Notes: generated from the sequence alone by a model not told the origin. Shown: positions 9,709 to 18,897, counted from the stretch's first letter. The stretch is DNA of 64,000 bases from Rubrobacter_A sp965214435 (GCA_965214435.1 OZ243960.1:1178001-1242000), one strand, 5' to 3'. Translations and numbers: made by a program.

Positions 9709-11616
9709 GTGTTAGAAGTTCGGCGGTTTTCAATCGTTGGTCTCGTGGCCGGGATCGCGGCGTTTCTGGTAGTTTTGCTTCCTATGCAGAAGGCCGAGGG
9801 TGCGCCGGCCGTAAAGGTCTGCGGCTCGGGTTACGGGCACGGGGTCGGGCTCTCCCAGTACGGGGCCTACGGCCGGGCGTCGGCCGGTCAGGGCTACGGG
9901 CAGATCGTCAAGTCTTACTACCGGGGTGTCGCCCTCAAAAAGCTGGATAAAGACCCAACCGTGCGCGTGCTGCTCGGCGAAAAGTCTCTCTCCGGGAACC
10001 AGGAAATAACCGTGAGGGGTGGCCGGAAAGGCCGGCTAAAAGACCTCGTTACAGGAAAGACTACCGGGCTCGGACCCGGTACCTATTGGGTCTCGCGCCT
10101 CGCGGACCGGGGACTCTACCGGGTGACCCGGCCTTCCGACCGGAAAACGGTCGGCACCTACAAAGGACCGGTGCGCTTTGAGCCGGCTTCCGGTGGACCT
10201 CTAGGCTACGGCAGGGCGGACTACCGGGGCAACCTTATCGTGCAGGTTGCGGGTTCAAAGCTCTACCTCGTGAACCAGCTACCGTCGGAAGCTTACATCC
10301 GCGGTGTGGTGGCGAATGAGATGCCTTCGTCGTGGCCCGCGGAGGCTCTAAAGAGCCAGGCGGTCGCGGCCCGCTCCTACGCCCGGGCGACGGAGCGTAG
10401 CGGCACGTTCGACTTTTATGCGGATACCCGAGATCAGGTCTACAAAGGCGTCTCTTCGGAGACGCCCGCCACCAACCGCGCCGTCTCCGCCACCGCCCGG
10501 ACGGTAGCCGTCCACAACGGACGGCCGATCAAAGCCTTCTTCCACTCCGCAAGCGGCGGCTACACCGAAGATTCTTCTAAAGTGTTCGGCTCTTCGCCAT
10601 ACCTGAAAGCCGTGCGGGATGCGGATGGCCGGGGAAAGAGCTACGAGAGCCGGGCTAAAGCCCCCTGGACCGGATGGTCCGGGTATCTGGATCCCAACGG
10701 CTCGCAGGCCCTCGGCGTTGGTTCCATAAAGAACGTCCGGGTGCTGGAGCGCTCACCCTCGGGCCGGGCGCTTAAAGCTGAAGTCACCGGCACCCGAGGC
10801 AAGAAAATTATCTCCGGCCAGTACGACATCCGCTACGGCCTTAAATCCAAGGGCCTCAAACGGGCCAACGGCTCCTCCTACCCGGCCGGCGTACTACCGA
10901 GCGCCCGCGTAAACTTCGGCCCCGATTGCGGAGGAACGTCTCCCACCAGAGCCAAACCAGCCCTATACCGCTCGGGCACTTTCTACCTCAAAAACACCCT
11001 CTCCGGCGGCCCGGCAGACAACACCTTCGACTACGGCGGTACCCGCCGAGGTACGGTGCCCCTCATGGGCGACTGGAACGCCGACGGTAAGAAGACCGCC
11101 GGTATCTACCGCTCGGGCACCTTCTACCTCAAAAACTCCAACAAAGGCGGTAAAGCCGAGCAGGTCTTTCCCTACGGCAAGGCGGGCGACAAGCCGGTAG
11201 TAGGGGACTGGAACGGCGACGGCCGGGACACGGTAGGCATAGTAAGAGGAGGAAGCTTCTACCTAAAGAACGCCAACCGGGGCGGCAGAGCAGACATCCG
11301 CTTCTCCTATGGCAAGGCGAGCGACCGGCCGGTAGTAGGGGACTGGGACGGCGACGGCAAAGACAGTGTAGGGATAGTAAGAGGAGGGAGCTTTTACCTG
11401 AAGAACGCCAACCGGGGCGGTAGAGCGGACATCCTTTTCTCGTATGGCAAGGCTAGTGATCGGCCGGTGGTAGGGGACTGGGACGGGGATGGCAAAGACA
11501 GTGTGGGCATCGTTCGGGACGGTGGATGGTACCTGAAGAACGCCAACCGGGGCGGCAAGGCTGATGTGAAGTTCGTCTACGGCAACGAAAGGTATCTACC
11601 TCTCGTGGGGGGATAG
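9709..11616 (+). CDS. Secreted SpoIID/LytB-domain protein with C-terminal repeats
   Basis: A 635-residue exported protein. A signal peptide spans about residues 1-31. It is followed by the SpoIID-type GYGHGVGLSQYGA motif (41-53) near the N terminus, the actinobacterial arrangement, and then the main SpoIID core (SEAYIRGVVANEMPSSW, then LKSQAVAARSYA) near 190-226. SpoIID family proteins are lytic transglycosylases acting on denuded glycan strands; whether this one is catalytic is inferred. Five repeats follow residue 420, nearly identical at DNA level to those of the subtilase 4 kb upstream. The GTG start has AGGAG only three bases upstream, so initiation may be weak. Confidence 0.9.
   Translation: MLEVRRFSIVGLVAGIAAFLVVLLPMQKAEGAPAVKVCGSGYGHGVGLSQYGAYGRASAGQGYGQIVKSYYRGVALKKLDKDPTVRVLLGEKSLSGNQEITVRGGRKGRLKDLVTGKTTGLGPGTYWVSRLADRGLYRVTRPSDRKTVGTYKGPVRFEPASGGPLGYGRADYRGNLIVQVAGSKLYLVNQLPSEAYIRGVVANEMPSSWPAEALKSQAVAARSYARATERSGTFDFYADTRDQVYKGVSSETPATNRAVSATARTVAVHNGRPIKAFFHSASGGYTEDSSKVFGSSPYLKAVRDADGRGKSYESRAKAPWTGWSGYLDPNGSQALGVGSIKNVRVLERSPSGRALKAEVTGTRGKKIISGQYDIRYGLKSKGLKRANGSSYPAGVLPSARVNFGPDCGGTSPTRAKPALYRSGTFYLKNTLSGGPADNTFDYGGTRRGTVPLMGDWNADGKKTAGIYRSGTFYLKNSNKGGKAEQVFPYGKAGDKPVVGDWNGDGRDTVGIVRGGSFYLKNANRGGRADIRFSYGKASDRPVVGDWDGDGKDSVGIVRGGSFYLKNANRGGRADILFSYGKASDRPVVGDWDGDGKDSVGIVRDGGWYLKNANRGGKADVKFVYGNERYLPLVGG
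10957..11580 (+). repeat. Five-unit repeat-domain DNA, copy 2
   Basis: This is the partner of 6932-7555 and encodes the C-terminal repeats of the SpoIID/LytB protein. The alignment is gapless. The near-identity stops sharply at the edges of the repeat domain, while the catalytic parts of the two proteins are unrelated. Confidence 0.9.
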
Positions 11617-11756
11617 GGTGCGAACTTCTCCGGTAGCTGGGATGTGTTCGGGGCTTCCGCTGACGACTACGCTTTAGGGGAGATAGGTTTTGCGCGGTTT
11701 GTAGAGCCTTTGTGAGAGGCGGTCGGGTAAGTATGGTAATAGCTTTGCGGCTTTAC

Positions 11757-11762
11757 TAGAAT
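11757..11762 (+). promoter_or_regulatory. Candidate -10 element of a leaderless promoter
   Basis: TAGAAT ends eight bases before the GTG start at 11771, and no ribosome-binding site is seen. Transcription would begin at or next to the start codon. No good -35 hexamer is visible. Confidence 0.45.
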
Positions 11763-11770
11763 TAACCGTC

Positions 11771-12556
11771 GTGCAGTATGAGCCTCGTGAACTACGGCGC
11801 GACCGCAAACCGCTGGTTTCGGTCGTCACCCCCGCCTACAACGCCGCCCGGTTTATTTCAGGGGCTATCGAGTCGGTACAAGCCCAGACTTACGCTGGCT
11901 GGGAGATGATAGTAGTTGACGACTGTTCCAGGGACGATACCCCCGCGCTCGTGGAGGAGAAGGCCGGAGAGGATGAGAGGGTGCGGCTGCTCCGGATGGC
12001 CGAAAACGGTGGCGCCGCGATCGCCCGGAACGCCGCCATCGGCGCGGCGCGCGGCAGGTACATAGCTTTTCTGGACAGTGACGATCTGTGGCTCCCGACA
12101 AAGTTGGAGGAGCAACTGGCTTTTATGCGGGAGAGAGACGCCGCGTTCTCGTTTACCAGCTACCGCAGGGTCGACGCTTCGGGCAGAGTACTGGGGGAAC
12201 CCGTCCCGGTACCCGAGCGGATGAACTACAGAGATTTGCTGAAGAACACGGCGATCGGCTGCCTGACGGTCGTGCTCGACCGGTCCAAGACCGGGCCGCT
12301 GGACATGGGGAGCATGCGTACCCGCCAGGACTACGTCTTGTGGTTCAAGCTGCTCAAGAGCGGGATGGTAGCCTATGGACTGCAGGAAGACTTGGCCCGC
12401 TACCGGATCGTGGAGGGCTCTATATCGCGGAACAAGACGAAAGCCGCGCGCACCATGTGGTACCTCTACCGGCGGGTAGAAGGGCTGAACCTGCCGTACG
12501 CCGCCTGGTGCTTTCTTAACTACGCGAGCCGGGCATACCTCAAAGGCCGGAAATAG
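11771..12556 (+). CDS. Family 2 glycosyltransferase
   Basis: A 261-residue GT2 enzyme. It has the classic N-terminal VSVVTPAYNAARFI pattern, VDDCSRDDT, and the D-x-D motif FLDSDDLW near residues 97-104. It carries no long hydrophobic segment and is probably membrane-associated through its lipid-linked acceptor. Its stop codon overlaps the start of the epimerase/reductase gene by one base, so it leads the operon of the UDP-sugar module that follows. The start is probably leaderless. Sugar specificity is unknown. Confidence 0.87.
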   Translation: MQYEPRELRRDRKPLVSVVTPAYNAARFISGAIESVQAQTYAGWEMIVVDDCSRDDTPALVEEKAGEDERVRLLRMAENGGAAIARNAAIGAARGRYIAFLDSDDLWLPTKLEEQLAFMRERDAAFSFTSYRRVDASGRVLGEPVPVPERMNYRDLLKNTAIGCLTVVLDRSKTGPLDMGSMRTRQDYVLWFKLLKSGMVAYGLQEDLARYRIVEGSISRNKTKAARTMWYLYRRVEGLNLPYAAWCFLNYASRAYLKGRK

Positions 12557-13530
12557 TGCAAGATATAGGTCCCGTGCTCGTGACGGGCGCGACCGGCTTT
12601 GTAGGCCGTTCGCTGCACGAAACCCTGTCGGACACTGGTTATGGTGTGCGGCGCGCGGTGCGCAGCGCGGAGCGGAGCACGAAAGGCTCCCCGGGTGCTG
12701 GCGAGACCGTGGAGGTCGGGGATATAGGCCCCGACACGGTGTGGGGTCCAGCCCTGAACGGCGCAGGTTCCGTGGTCCACCTGGCGGCCCGGGTACACGT
12801 CATGCGGGAGTCGGCGGGAGACCCGCTGGCCGAGTTCCGGCGGGTAAACGTCGCCGGCACGGAGCGCCTGGCCCGCGAGGCGGCAGCGGCCGGGGCGCGG
12901 CGGCTGGTCTACGTAAGCTCCGTAAAGGTGAACGGGGAGAGCACCCCGGAGAGACCTTTTACCGAGAAAGACGAGCCGGATCCACAAGACCCCTACGGCG
13001 TTTCGAAGTTCGAGGCCGAAAAGGTGCTGCAAACGGTGTCCGAGGAAACCGGTATCGAGGTCGTCGTGCTGCGGCCGCCGCTGGTCTATGGTCCGGGCGT
13101 CCGGGCCAACTTCCTCAGTTTGATGCGGTTGGTGGACCGGGGACTGCCGCTACCTCTCGGGGCCGTGGACAACCGCCGGAGCCTGATCTACGTCGGAAAC
13201 CTCGCCGGGGCTATAGTGGCTGCCCTGGAACGCCCGGAGGCGGCCGGGGAGACCTTCCTCGTCAGCGACGGGGAGGACGTATCGACGGCCGGTCTGGTCC
13301 GGAAACTGGCTTCCGCGCTCGGGCGGCCGGCCAGACTGCTACCCGTTCCGCCGGCCCTAATGCTGACTGCCGGTAAGGTGACCGGTAAGTCGGACGCCGT
13401 CGGGCGGCTCGTGGGCTCTCTGGCGGTCGATAGCGGCCGGATAAGGCGCAGGCTCGGGTGGCAGCCGAACCACACCCTGGACGAGGGACTCTCCGAGACG
13501 GCGGCGTGGTTCAAGGGTCGGCGGGGATGA
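12556..13530 (+). CDS. NAD-dependent epimerase/reductase of the WbpV/WreQ type
   Basis: A 324-residue extended SDR enzyme. The Rossmann motif (TGATGFVGRSL) is near residues 11-21, SSVKVNGE near 121, and the catalytic YGVSK near 147-151. Adjacent genes encode a polyprenyl-phosphate sugar transferase and a membrane UDP-HexNAc 4,6-dehydratase. That trio matches the WbpV-WbpL-WbpM and WreQ-WreU-WreV sets, where this protein reduces UDP-4-keto-6-deoxy-GlcNAc to UDP-QuiNAc or UDP-FucNAc. The specific product is inferred from context. The gene overlaps its neighbours by one base upstream and four bases downstream. Confidence 0.82.
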   Translation: MQDIGPVLVTGATGFVGRSLHETLSDTGYGVRRAVRSAERSTKGSPGAGETVEVGDIGPDTVWGPALNGAGSVVHLAARVHVMRESAGDPLAEFRRVNVAGTERLAREAAAAGARRLVYVSSVKVNGESTPERPFTEKDEPDPQDPYGVSKFEAEKVLQTVSEETGIEVVVLRPPLVYGPGVRANFLSLMRLVDRGLPLPLGAVDNRRSLIYVGNLAGAIVAALERPEAAGETFLVSDGEDVSTAGLVRKLASALGRPARLLPVPPALMLTAGKVTGKSDAVGRLVGSLAVDSGRIRRRLGWQPNHTLDEGLSETAAWFKGRRG

Positions 13531-14525
13531 CGGGGACTCCGATGGGAGCGGCGGGAGTCGCCTTTCTCGTGGCGCTGGCGCTCGTCCCCGCGCTGGTACG
13601 CTTTGCCATCGGGCGGGACCTGCTCGACGTGCCCAACGCCCGGAGCTCGCACGAGGTCCCGACCCCGAGGCTCGGGGGGCTGGCGGTGATCGCCGGTTCC
13701 TGGGCTGCGGCCCCGTTCGTGGAAGGCGGTCTCCTCCTGCTAGTCGCCGCAACACTCGCCGGGCTCGTCGGCGTGCTCGACGACCTCGTAGATCTCCGGT
13801 TCTGGGTAAAAGCCCTGGGGCAGGCGGCCGTCGCCCTCGCTTTCCTGCTCGCGGTCCCTCCGCCCATCGTAGAGGGCGCGGGTCTTCTGTGGCCTCTGGC
13901 ACTACTCTTCGGGACGGTGTGGGTCGTGGCGGTCGTTAACGCCTACAACTTCATGGACGGCATCGACGGCATCGCGGGCGGAACGGCTATCCTGAACGCC
14001 CTGTTCCTGTTCGCGCTGGCTGGCGCTTCCGGGGCGGGACTCGTTACTCTTGCGGGGCTTCCGGCGCTGGCGGCGGCGACGGCCGGGTTTCTGTTGTGGA
14101 ACCTGAGCCCGGCCAGGATCTTCCTCGGCGACTCCGGCAGCCACTTTCTCGGCTTCTTTCTCGGGGCGGCGGCCCTCTACATGCCGCCGGTCGGCGGCAA
14201 CCCGTTCCTGGCTTTCGTCGTCGCGGCGGCGATTTTTACGCCGTTCCTGTTCGACACCGCCTTTACGCTGGTGCGGCGGGCGCGGGCGGGGAAAAACGTG
14301 TTCTCCGCCCACCGGGAGCACATCTACCAGCGCATCACCCCCGACCCGACCCGCCACCGGCAGGTGAGCCTCGTCTACTTCGGGCTTTCCACTGTTTCCG
14401 GGCTCGCCACCCTGCTCGCCGCCCGCGGGGGCTTTCTACTGCTCGCTGGGGGCGCTATAGTGTTAGCAGCCGTTTGTGTAATGGCCGTCCTGCCGCGCGT
14501 TGCCAGAAAGTGGGATTACAGGTAA
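13527..14525 (+). CDS. Polyprenyl-phosphate sugar-1-phosphate transferase (MraY/WecA/WbpL family)
   Basis: A membrane glycosyltransferase of about 332 residues with around ten hydrophobic segments. Family motifs visible are NARSSHEVPTPRLGG, the metal-binding NAYNFMDGIDGIAGG region, FLGDSGSHFLGF, and the cytoplasmic HREHIYQR loop. It would transfer a HexNAc-1-phosphate from UDP-sugar to undecaprenyl phosphate and so start a lipid-linked glycan. I start it at ATG 13527, overlapping the previous stop by four bases. An upstream in-frame extension lacks a good ribosome site. MraY itself is less likely given the neighbours and the HxxHIYQR form. Confidence 0.87.
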   Translation: MTGTPMGAAGVAFLVALALVPALVRFAIGRDLLDVPNARSSHEVPTPRLGGLAVIAGSWAAAPFVEGGLLLLVAATLAGLVGVLDDLVDLRFWVKALGQAAVALAFLLAVPPPIVEGAGLLWPLALLFGTVWVVAVVNAYNFMDGIDGIAGGTAILNALFLFALAGASGAGLVTLAGLPALAAATAGFLLWNLSPARIFLGDSGSHFLGFFLGAAALYMPPVGGNPFLAFVVAAAIFTPFLFDTAFTLVRRARAGKNVFSAHREHIYQRITPDPTRHRQVSLVYFGLSTVSGLATLLAARGGFLLLAGGAIVLAAVCVMAVLPRVARKWDYR

Positions 14526-14584
14526 AGTATGCTTTTTGCGCTATCCTTTGAGAACGCTACCGAAAGAGGGGGACTACAACCGAG

Positions 14585-16474
14585 ATGTTCGACCGGCTAA
14601 AGAGTACTCCAGGTTTTGCCTCACCGCGGCTGCGCCGGGTGGCGGCGATGGTCGTGGACGTACTGATAGTTCTGGAGTCGCTGCTCGTCGCCCTGCTCTT
14701 CCGCTTTGACGGTTCAGTGCCGGGCGGGTTCTGGGATAGTTTCTGGCCGTTCGCGGCGCTCTCGGCGGCGATGTTCGTCGCCCTCCTCTACGAGAGCGGG
14801 GTGTACAAGAACGTCTTGCGGTATACCGGGGTCTACCAGGGAGTTCGGGTCGCGAGCGCTGTCTTTATAGCTACCGGGATACTGCTCATTATAGACTTCG
14901 GCCTGGGACCTGAAGGACTCGGGCTTCTGGAACTTAACCCGGTACCATTGTCGGTTCTGGTGGTCGGGGCGGTGCTGGCTTACGTGCAGCTTGTGGCCGT
15001 CCGGCTCTACCCGCGGGTGTTCTACGAGTTCTCGCTGCGCGAGGTCGGGGACCGCAACCGGGCTCTTATCGTCGGGACCGGGGAGACGGGGGTTGCGCTG
15101 GCCCGCCAGCTCTGGCGGACACCGGAGTCAGACCTTGAGCCGGTCGGCTTTGTCGAGGAGGACGCCGGTGCGCGCGGCGAGCAGATAGAAGGCGTTCCGG
15201 TCCTCGGCGGGCCGGAAGCCATAGAAAGCATCGTCACCGAGCGGGGGATAGACCAGATCCTGATAGCCCTGCCGTCCGCCGGTCCGGAGGATATAGACCG
15301 GGTGTGGCGCGAGTGCATGAAGACCCGGGCCGAGGTCAAGATGGTCCCGAAGCTTACGGAGCTGCTGGCCCGCGGCACTATAAAACTCCGGGAGCTTGAG
15401 ATACAGGACCTCCTCGGGCGCGAGCCGGTTGACATAGACCTCGAAGCCCTCTCTGAGTTTATAAGTAACCGGCGGGTGCTGGTTACCGGAGCTGGCGGCA
15501 GCATCGGCAGCGAGCTGTCACGCCAGATCTCGCGCCTCGGGCCTTCCCGTCTTATCCTCCTCGACCGCGACGAGAGCGCCCTCTACTACCTGAACGAAGA
15601 GCTTTCCCGCGAGGGCCTGCCGGTCCCGCAACTCGTCGTCGGCGACGTAACGAACGCCGACCGGATACGCACGCTCTTTGAGCGTACCCGCCCGCACCTG
15701 GTATTCCACGCCGCGGCCTACAAGCACGTCCCGCTAATGGAGCAGCACGCCTCTGAAGCCATAAGCAACAACGTCGGCGGTACGCTAAACGTGGCGCGGG
15801 CCGCCGGGGAGACCGGGGCGGAGAAATTTATCAACGTGTCCACGGACAAGGCGGTAAACCCGGCGAACGTCATGGGTGCGACAAAGCGTCTGTCGGAGAT
15901 GATCGTGCGTTCCGCCGCCACCGAGTACCCGCGGACGCTCTACTCCTCGGTCCGTTTCGGGAACGTTCTCGGCAGCCGCGGCAGCGTCGTGCCGACCTTC
16001 CGCCGTCAGATAGAAGCTGGCGGGCCGGTCACCGTAACCCACCCCGAGATGACCCGGTACTTCATGACCATCCCAGAGGCGGTCTCCCTGATCCTCCAGA
16101 CCGGCGCGATGGCCGGTACCTACGGAACCTACGTGCTGGAGATGGGCCGCCCGGTCAAGATACTCGACCTCGCCCAGAAGATGGTCGAGATCATGGGCGC
16201 AAACCGGGTCCAGATAAAGTTTACCGGCCTCCGGCCCGGCGAGAAGCTGCACGAGAAGCTCTCCGAAGACTCCGAACGCCGCTCCCCGACGGACCACTCC
16301 ATGGTCTTCCGCCTGATACCGCGCTCCGCCCCCCGCCCCGACCTCCTCTACCTGGCCGGTGAGATGTCCCACCTGGCTCGCGAGGGTAGCGACAAAAAAG
16401 CACTCGAAATACTACAGGACTCCATACCGAGCTACCCGACCACCGAGACAGTGAACCTGCCGGGCAAGACTTGA
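14585..16474 (+). CDS. Membrane UDP-HexNAc 4,6-dehydratase (WbpM/CapD type)
   Basis: A 629-residue two-domain protein. The N terminus has about four membrane helices, then a CoA-binding-like Rossmann fold (ALIVGTGETGVALAR). The C-terminal half is an SDR domain with GAGGSIGSELSRQI near residues 300-313. The active-site region NVSTDKAVNPANVMGATK has Met in place of the usual Tyr before Lys, as in the Ser-Met-Lys triad of WbpM. It would convert UDP-GlcNAc to the 4-keto-6-deoxy intermediate, supplying the reductase and transferase upstream. It is the last gene of the glycan cluster; the next genes run on the other strand. Confidence 0.9.
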   Translation: MFDRLKSTPGFASPRLRRVAAMVVDVLIVLESLLVALLFRFDGSVPGGFWDSFWPFAALSAAMFVALLYESGVYKNVLRYTGVYQGVRVASAVFIATGILLIIDFGLGPEGLGLLELNPVPLSVLVVGAVLAYVQLVAVRLYPRVFYEFSLREVGDRNRALIVGTGETGVALARQLWRTPESDLEPVGFVEEDAGARGEQIEGVPVLGGPEAIESIVTERGIDQILIALPSAGPEDIDRVWRECMKTRAEVKMVPKLTELLARGTIKLRELEIQDLLGREPVDIDLEALSEFISNRRVLVTGAGGSIGSELSRQISRLGPSRLILLDRDESALYYLNEELSREGLPVPQLVVGDVTNADRIRTLFERTRPHLVFHAAAYKHVPLMEQHASEAISNNVGGTLNVARAAGETGAEKFINVSTDKAVNPANVMGATKRLSEMIVRSAATEYPRTLYSSVRFGNVLGSRGSVVPTFRRQIEAGGPVTVTHPEMTRYFMTIPEAVSLILQTGAMAGTYGTYVLEMGRPVKILDLAQKMVEIMGANRVQIKFTGLRPGEKLHEKLSEDSERRSPTDHSMVFRLIPRSAPRPDLLYLAGEMSHLAREGSDKKALEILQDSIPSYPTTETVNLPGKT

Positions 16475-16555
16475 CGGCTTTTCATAGGATTGCGTAGATC
16501 TAGCCTCTCAAAAAAGCTATGTTTGTTTACCGGGGAGCGGCATCGCGGCACAGGA

Positions 16556-16996
16556 TCACGTTACCCCTTCGACCTCGGACGACAGCAGTTCCAGTGCGTC
16601 TCGGGGTCTCGTGACCAGACATCCTCCGACATGCCTTCCGTAAAATTCGCCAAAGTGTTTTCTGTTGCCCGTCACCAGCAAGTCCGCCTCAGCCCATATC
16701 GCCCCGGCCAGTATAGGTAAATCGTCTGGGTCCAAGATTAAACCCTTCAACCTCTCGATCAGCAGTCCCGGAGGAGCCTCCACATAGCCGATGCCGTCGA
16801 GTAAGTTTAGTAGGTTAACGACTTTGCCAGCTTGCTTACGCTGGAGGTTACCAAGTGCTTCTTCTATGGCGTAACCACTGGCGAGCAAGACTATTGCCTC
16901 GTACCGACCGGCAATACCGAAGATAGCTCGCGACACTCCTTCAGGAGATATGGCGGCAGAGAAAAGGACGTTAGCGTCTAAAAAGACGCGGCTCAC
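16556..16996 (-). CDS. PIN-domain putative toxin (VapC-like)
   Basis: A 146-residue PIN-domain protein. Acidic residues expected to bind the catalytic metal are visible at Asp7 (FLDANVL), Glu45/46, Asp91/92 (DPDDLP) and Asp105 (EADLLVTGN). PIN toxins are site-specific RNases. It starts inside the end of the upstream gene (26-base overlap), which encodes a small partner with an antitoxin-like N terminus, so the two form a toxin-antitoxin-type operon. It belongs to the PIN_3-like branch rather than classic VapC; the RNA target is unknown. Confidence 0.8.
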   Translation of the reverse strand: MSRVFLDANVLFSAAISPEGVSRAIFGIAGRYEAIVLLASGYAIEEALGNLQRKQAGKVVNLLNLLDGIGYVEAPPGLLIERLKGLILDPDDLPILAGAIWAEADLLVTGNRKHFGEFYGRHVGGCLVTRPRDALELLSSEVEGVT

Positions 16997-17240
16997 GCGA
17001 GAGAAGACTGCTCAGGCGATCCTCCAAATCCGGGGTCATACGGTCTTCTTCGGCGAACATCGCTAGATCTTCGTCGGTGTAATCGCGTCCTTCTGGACCC
17101 ACGATACGACGTAGCACCAGGTTTCCTCCCTCGTCCCGGTGAGCCTCGAAGACCGTACCTTCTTCCACGGCTTCGTCTTCTATAAGATCCCGTGGAAGGG
17201 TCAGATCCCCTTTATCGTTATGCCTTATCCGGGTCGCCAT
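16971..17240 (-). CDS. Antitoxin-like protein with AbrB/VapB-type N terminus
   Basis: An 89-residue protein. Its N-terminal half (IRHNDKGDLTLPRDLIED, then GTVFEAHRDEGGNLVLRRI) looks like a swapped-hairpin AbrB/MazE DNA-binding fold. The acidic C terminus would bind and neutralise the PIN partner. It is first in the two-gene operon and overlaps the PIN gene by 26 bases, the typical order for antitoxin then toxin. Antitoxins of this kind usually repress their own promoter; no operator was identified. The assignment rests on fold-like pattern and gene order. Confidence 0.7.
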   Translation of the reverse strand: MATRIRHNDKGDLTLPRDLIEDEAVEEGTVFEAHRDEGGNLVLRRIVGPEGRDYTDEDLAMFAEEDRMTPDLEDRLSSLLSREPRLFRR

Positions 17241-17376
17241 GGAGAATCCTAGTTTATCTTTACATTCTGTACAGCAACTTCGGCAATAACATCCTGCTGC
17301 CTGACGAGGTTGTTTTTATTCTAGCGCAATAACGCGTTAACCTGAAGATATTGTCTTCGGACTAAATTGCCGTGCG

Positions 17377-17631
17377 CTACTCGACCCTGGCTTCGGCCTG
17401 TCGCGCCTCGCTGCGGGAGCGCCGGGTAGAGGCGCGGCCTTTTACGCCCAAGTAACTCAGGTAGACGCCGATGAGTAGACCGATGGCTACGAGCGAGAAG
17501 TGCACACCGGGAGCTACGAGCGTGCCCGACTGTAACTGCGTGTAAAAGGTAAACGCCCGCGTGCCCCAGGTGAAGAGCATGTAAACACCAATAACCAGTA
17601 GTAGATTAAACGTGCGCCTTGTTAACTTCAT
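17377..17631 (-). CDS. Small two-span membrane protein
   Basis: An 84-residue protein with two hydrophobic helices (about residues 9-27 and 41-62) and a basic, Arg/Glu-rich C-terminal tail likely to be cytoplasmic. No family was recognised. It stands alone between the PIN/antitoxin pair and a divergent flavoprotein gene. GC-rich third positions support it being a real gene. Confidence 0.6.
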   Translation of the reverse strand: MKLTRRTFNLLLVIGVYMLFTWGTRAFTFYTQLQSGTLVAPGVHFSLVAIGLLIGVYLSYLGVKGRASTRRSRSEARQAEARVE

Positions 17632-17759
17632 ACTTACAGTCTACCACCGAATCACGAATACCTAGCAACATAAAGAATCAAAGAGTATACTGTCTGTAAT
17701 GTTTGAACGAGATTTGTAACAATAAATACCTTGCCAGAAGTGCACGAAAGGGAATAGTT

Positions 17760-18863
17760 TTGGTTGAGATGAAACAGCGGACCCTCGATGAGGTAAAAGC
17801 GCTGAGCCGGGATGAGGCGGTCGAGATCATGCGCCAGGCCGGCATCGTGGGCGCTGGTGGTGGTGGTTTCCCGACGTACTTCAAGTACAAGAACCCGCAG
17901 CCGCACCTGATCGTCAATTGCACCGAGAGCGAGCCGGGTTACTGGGCGGACAAGATGGTACACAAGAAGTACCTCGACCGCTTTCTGGAGCTCTACGAGG
18001 TAATGAAGACCGTGTTCGGTTTCGAGCAGGTCTCGATGGGGGTTCACTTCAAGGACGAGGAGTGGTTCTCCGACTACGCGGAGCACGCCAACGGCCTCTA
18101 CGACATCCGCTACGTGCCGGACAAGTACGCGCTCGGCGAAGAAAAGACCCTCATAAAGAACGCCACGGACACGAAAGTGCCCCGCCGGGTAGAAATGCCG
18201 GACGGCTCCAAGCGTCCGGGGCTGCCGCTGGACGCGGGCATTATCGTGAACAACTCCGAGACGCTCATTAACGTGTACAACGCGCTATTCCTGGGCAAGC
18301 CCGTTACCACCAAGTGGTTGCAGGTGTACGGCCCGGACCTCGGGTTGAGTCTGTTCGAGACGCCGCTCGGTTCCTCGGCCACGGAGCTTCTCACCCTCGC
18401 TGGGGTGGATGTGGAAGAAGAAGCTGGCAAGCTGTCCGTGATCGACGGCGGCCCGTACCTGAACGAGATGGGTATAGAGTCCCTCGGCGAGGGAGACGCC
18501 TACGTGCGGCGGACGACCAACGGTTTCCTCGTGATACCGAAGGGCACCCCGAGCAAGGAGTTCGGCGACATAAAGACTAAAAAGCCGGACGACGTGGTCT
18601 CACTCGTCGGCAAGGTATCCGGGGTAAACCTGCCGCTCGGCGGCCGCTTTCTCAAGCCTGCGACCCCGCTCGTCTCCGACGGCGATAGCGTTTCCTACGA
18701 GCAGAAGATCGGGGAGCCCGTCGATGAGGGCTTCTCCGTCGGTGTCTGGGCGAGCGCGGAGGGGAACATCTCTTTCCTGGAAGATGACATGGTCGCCATC
18801 TCCGGCGGCGCTGTTCCGCGGGAAGAAGCCCGCGCCGAAAAAGAAGCCGAGGCTGCCCGCTAG
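17760..18863 (+). CDS. NuoF/RnfC-like flavoprotein without iron-sulfur cysteines
   Basis: About 367 residues. The N-terminal part resembles the FMN-binding fold of NADH dehydrogenase subunit NuoF and RnfC: GIVGAGGGGFPTYFK corresponds to the NuoF glycine loop, and LIVNCTESEPG to its N-x-[DE]-E-P-G motif. A SLBB-like region follows. The C-terminal Cys cluster that binds a 4Fe-4S centre in NuoF is absent, as is any ferredoxin domain. I prefer TTG 17760, six bases after AAAGGGA; TTG 17703 and ATG 17769 are alternatives. No partner NuoE or NuoG gene is nearby, so its electron partners are unknown. A terminator follows. Confidence 0.7.
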   Translation: MVEMKQRTLDEVKALSRDEAVEIMRQAGIVGAGGGGFPTYFKYKNPQPHLIVNCTESEPGYWADKMVHKKYLDRFLELYEVMKTVFGFEQVSMGVHFKDEEWFSDYAEHANGLYDIRYVPDKYALGEEKTLIKNATDTKVPRRVEMPDGSKRPGLPLDAGIIVNNSETLINVYNALFLGKPVTTKWLQVYGPDLGLSLFETPLGSSATELLTLAGVDVEEEAGKLSVIDGGPYLNEMGIESLGEGDAYVRRTTNGFLVIPKGTPSKEFGDIKTKKPDDVVSLVGKVSGVNLPLGGRFLKPATPLVSDGDSVSYEQKIGEPVDEGFSVGVWASAEGNISFLEDDMVAISGGAVPREEARAEKEAEAAR

Positions 18864-18897
18864 CGCCAGCTTCCACCGGTCAGACGAGAGAAACACA

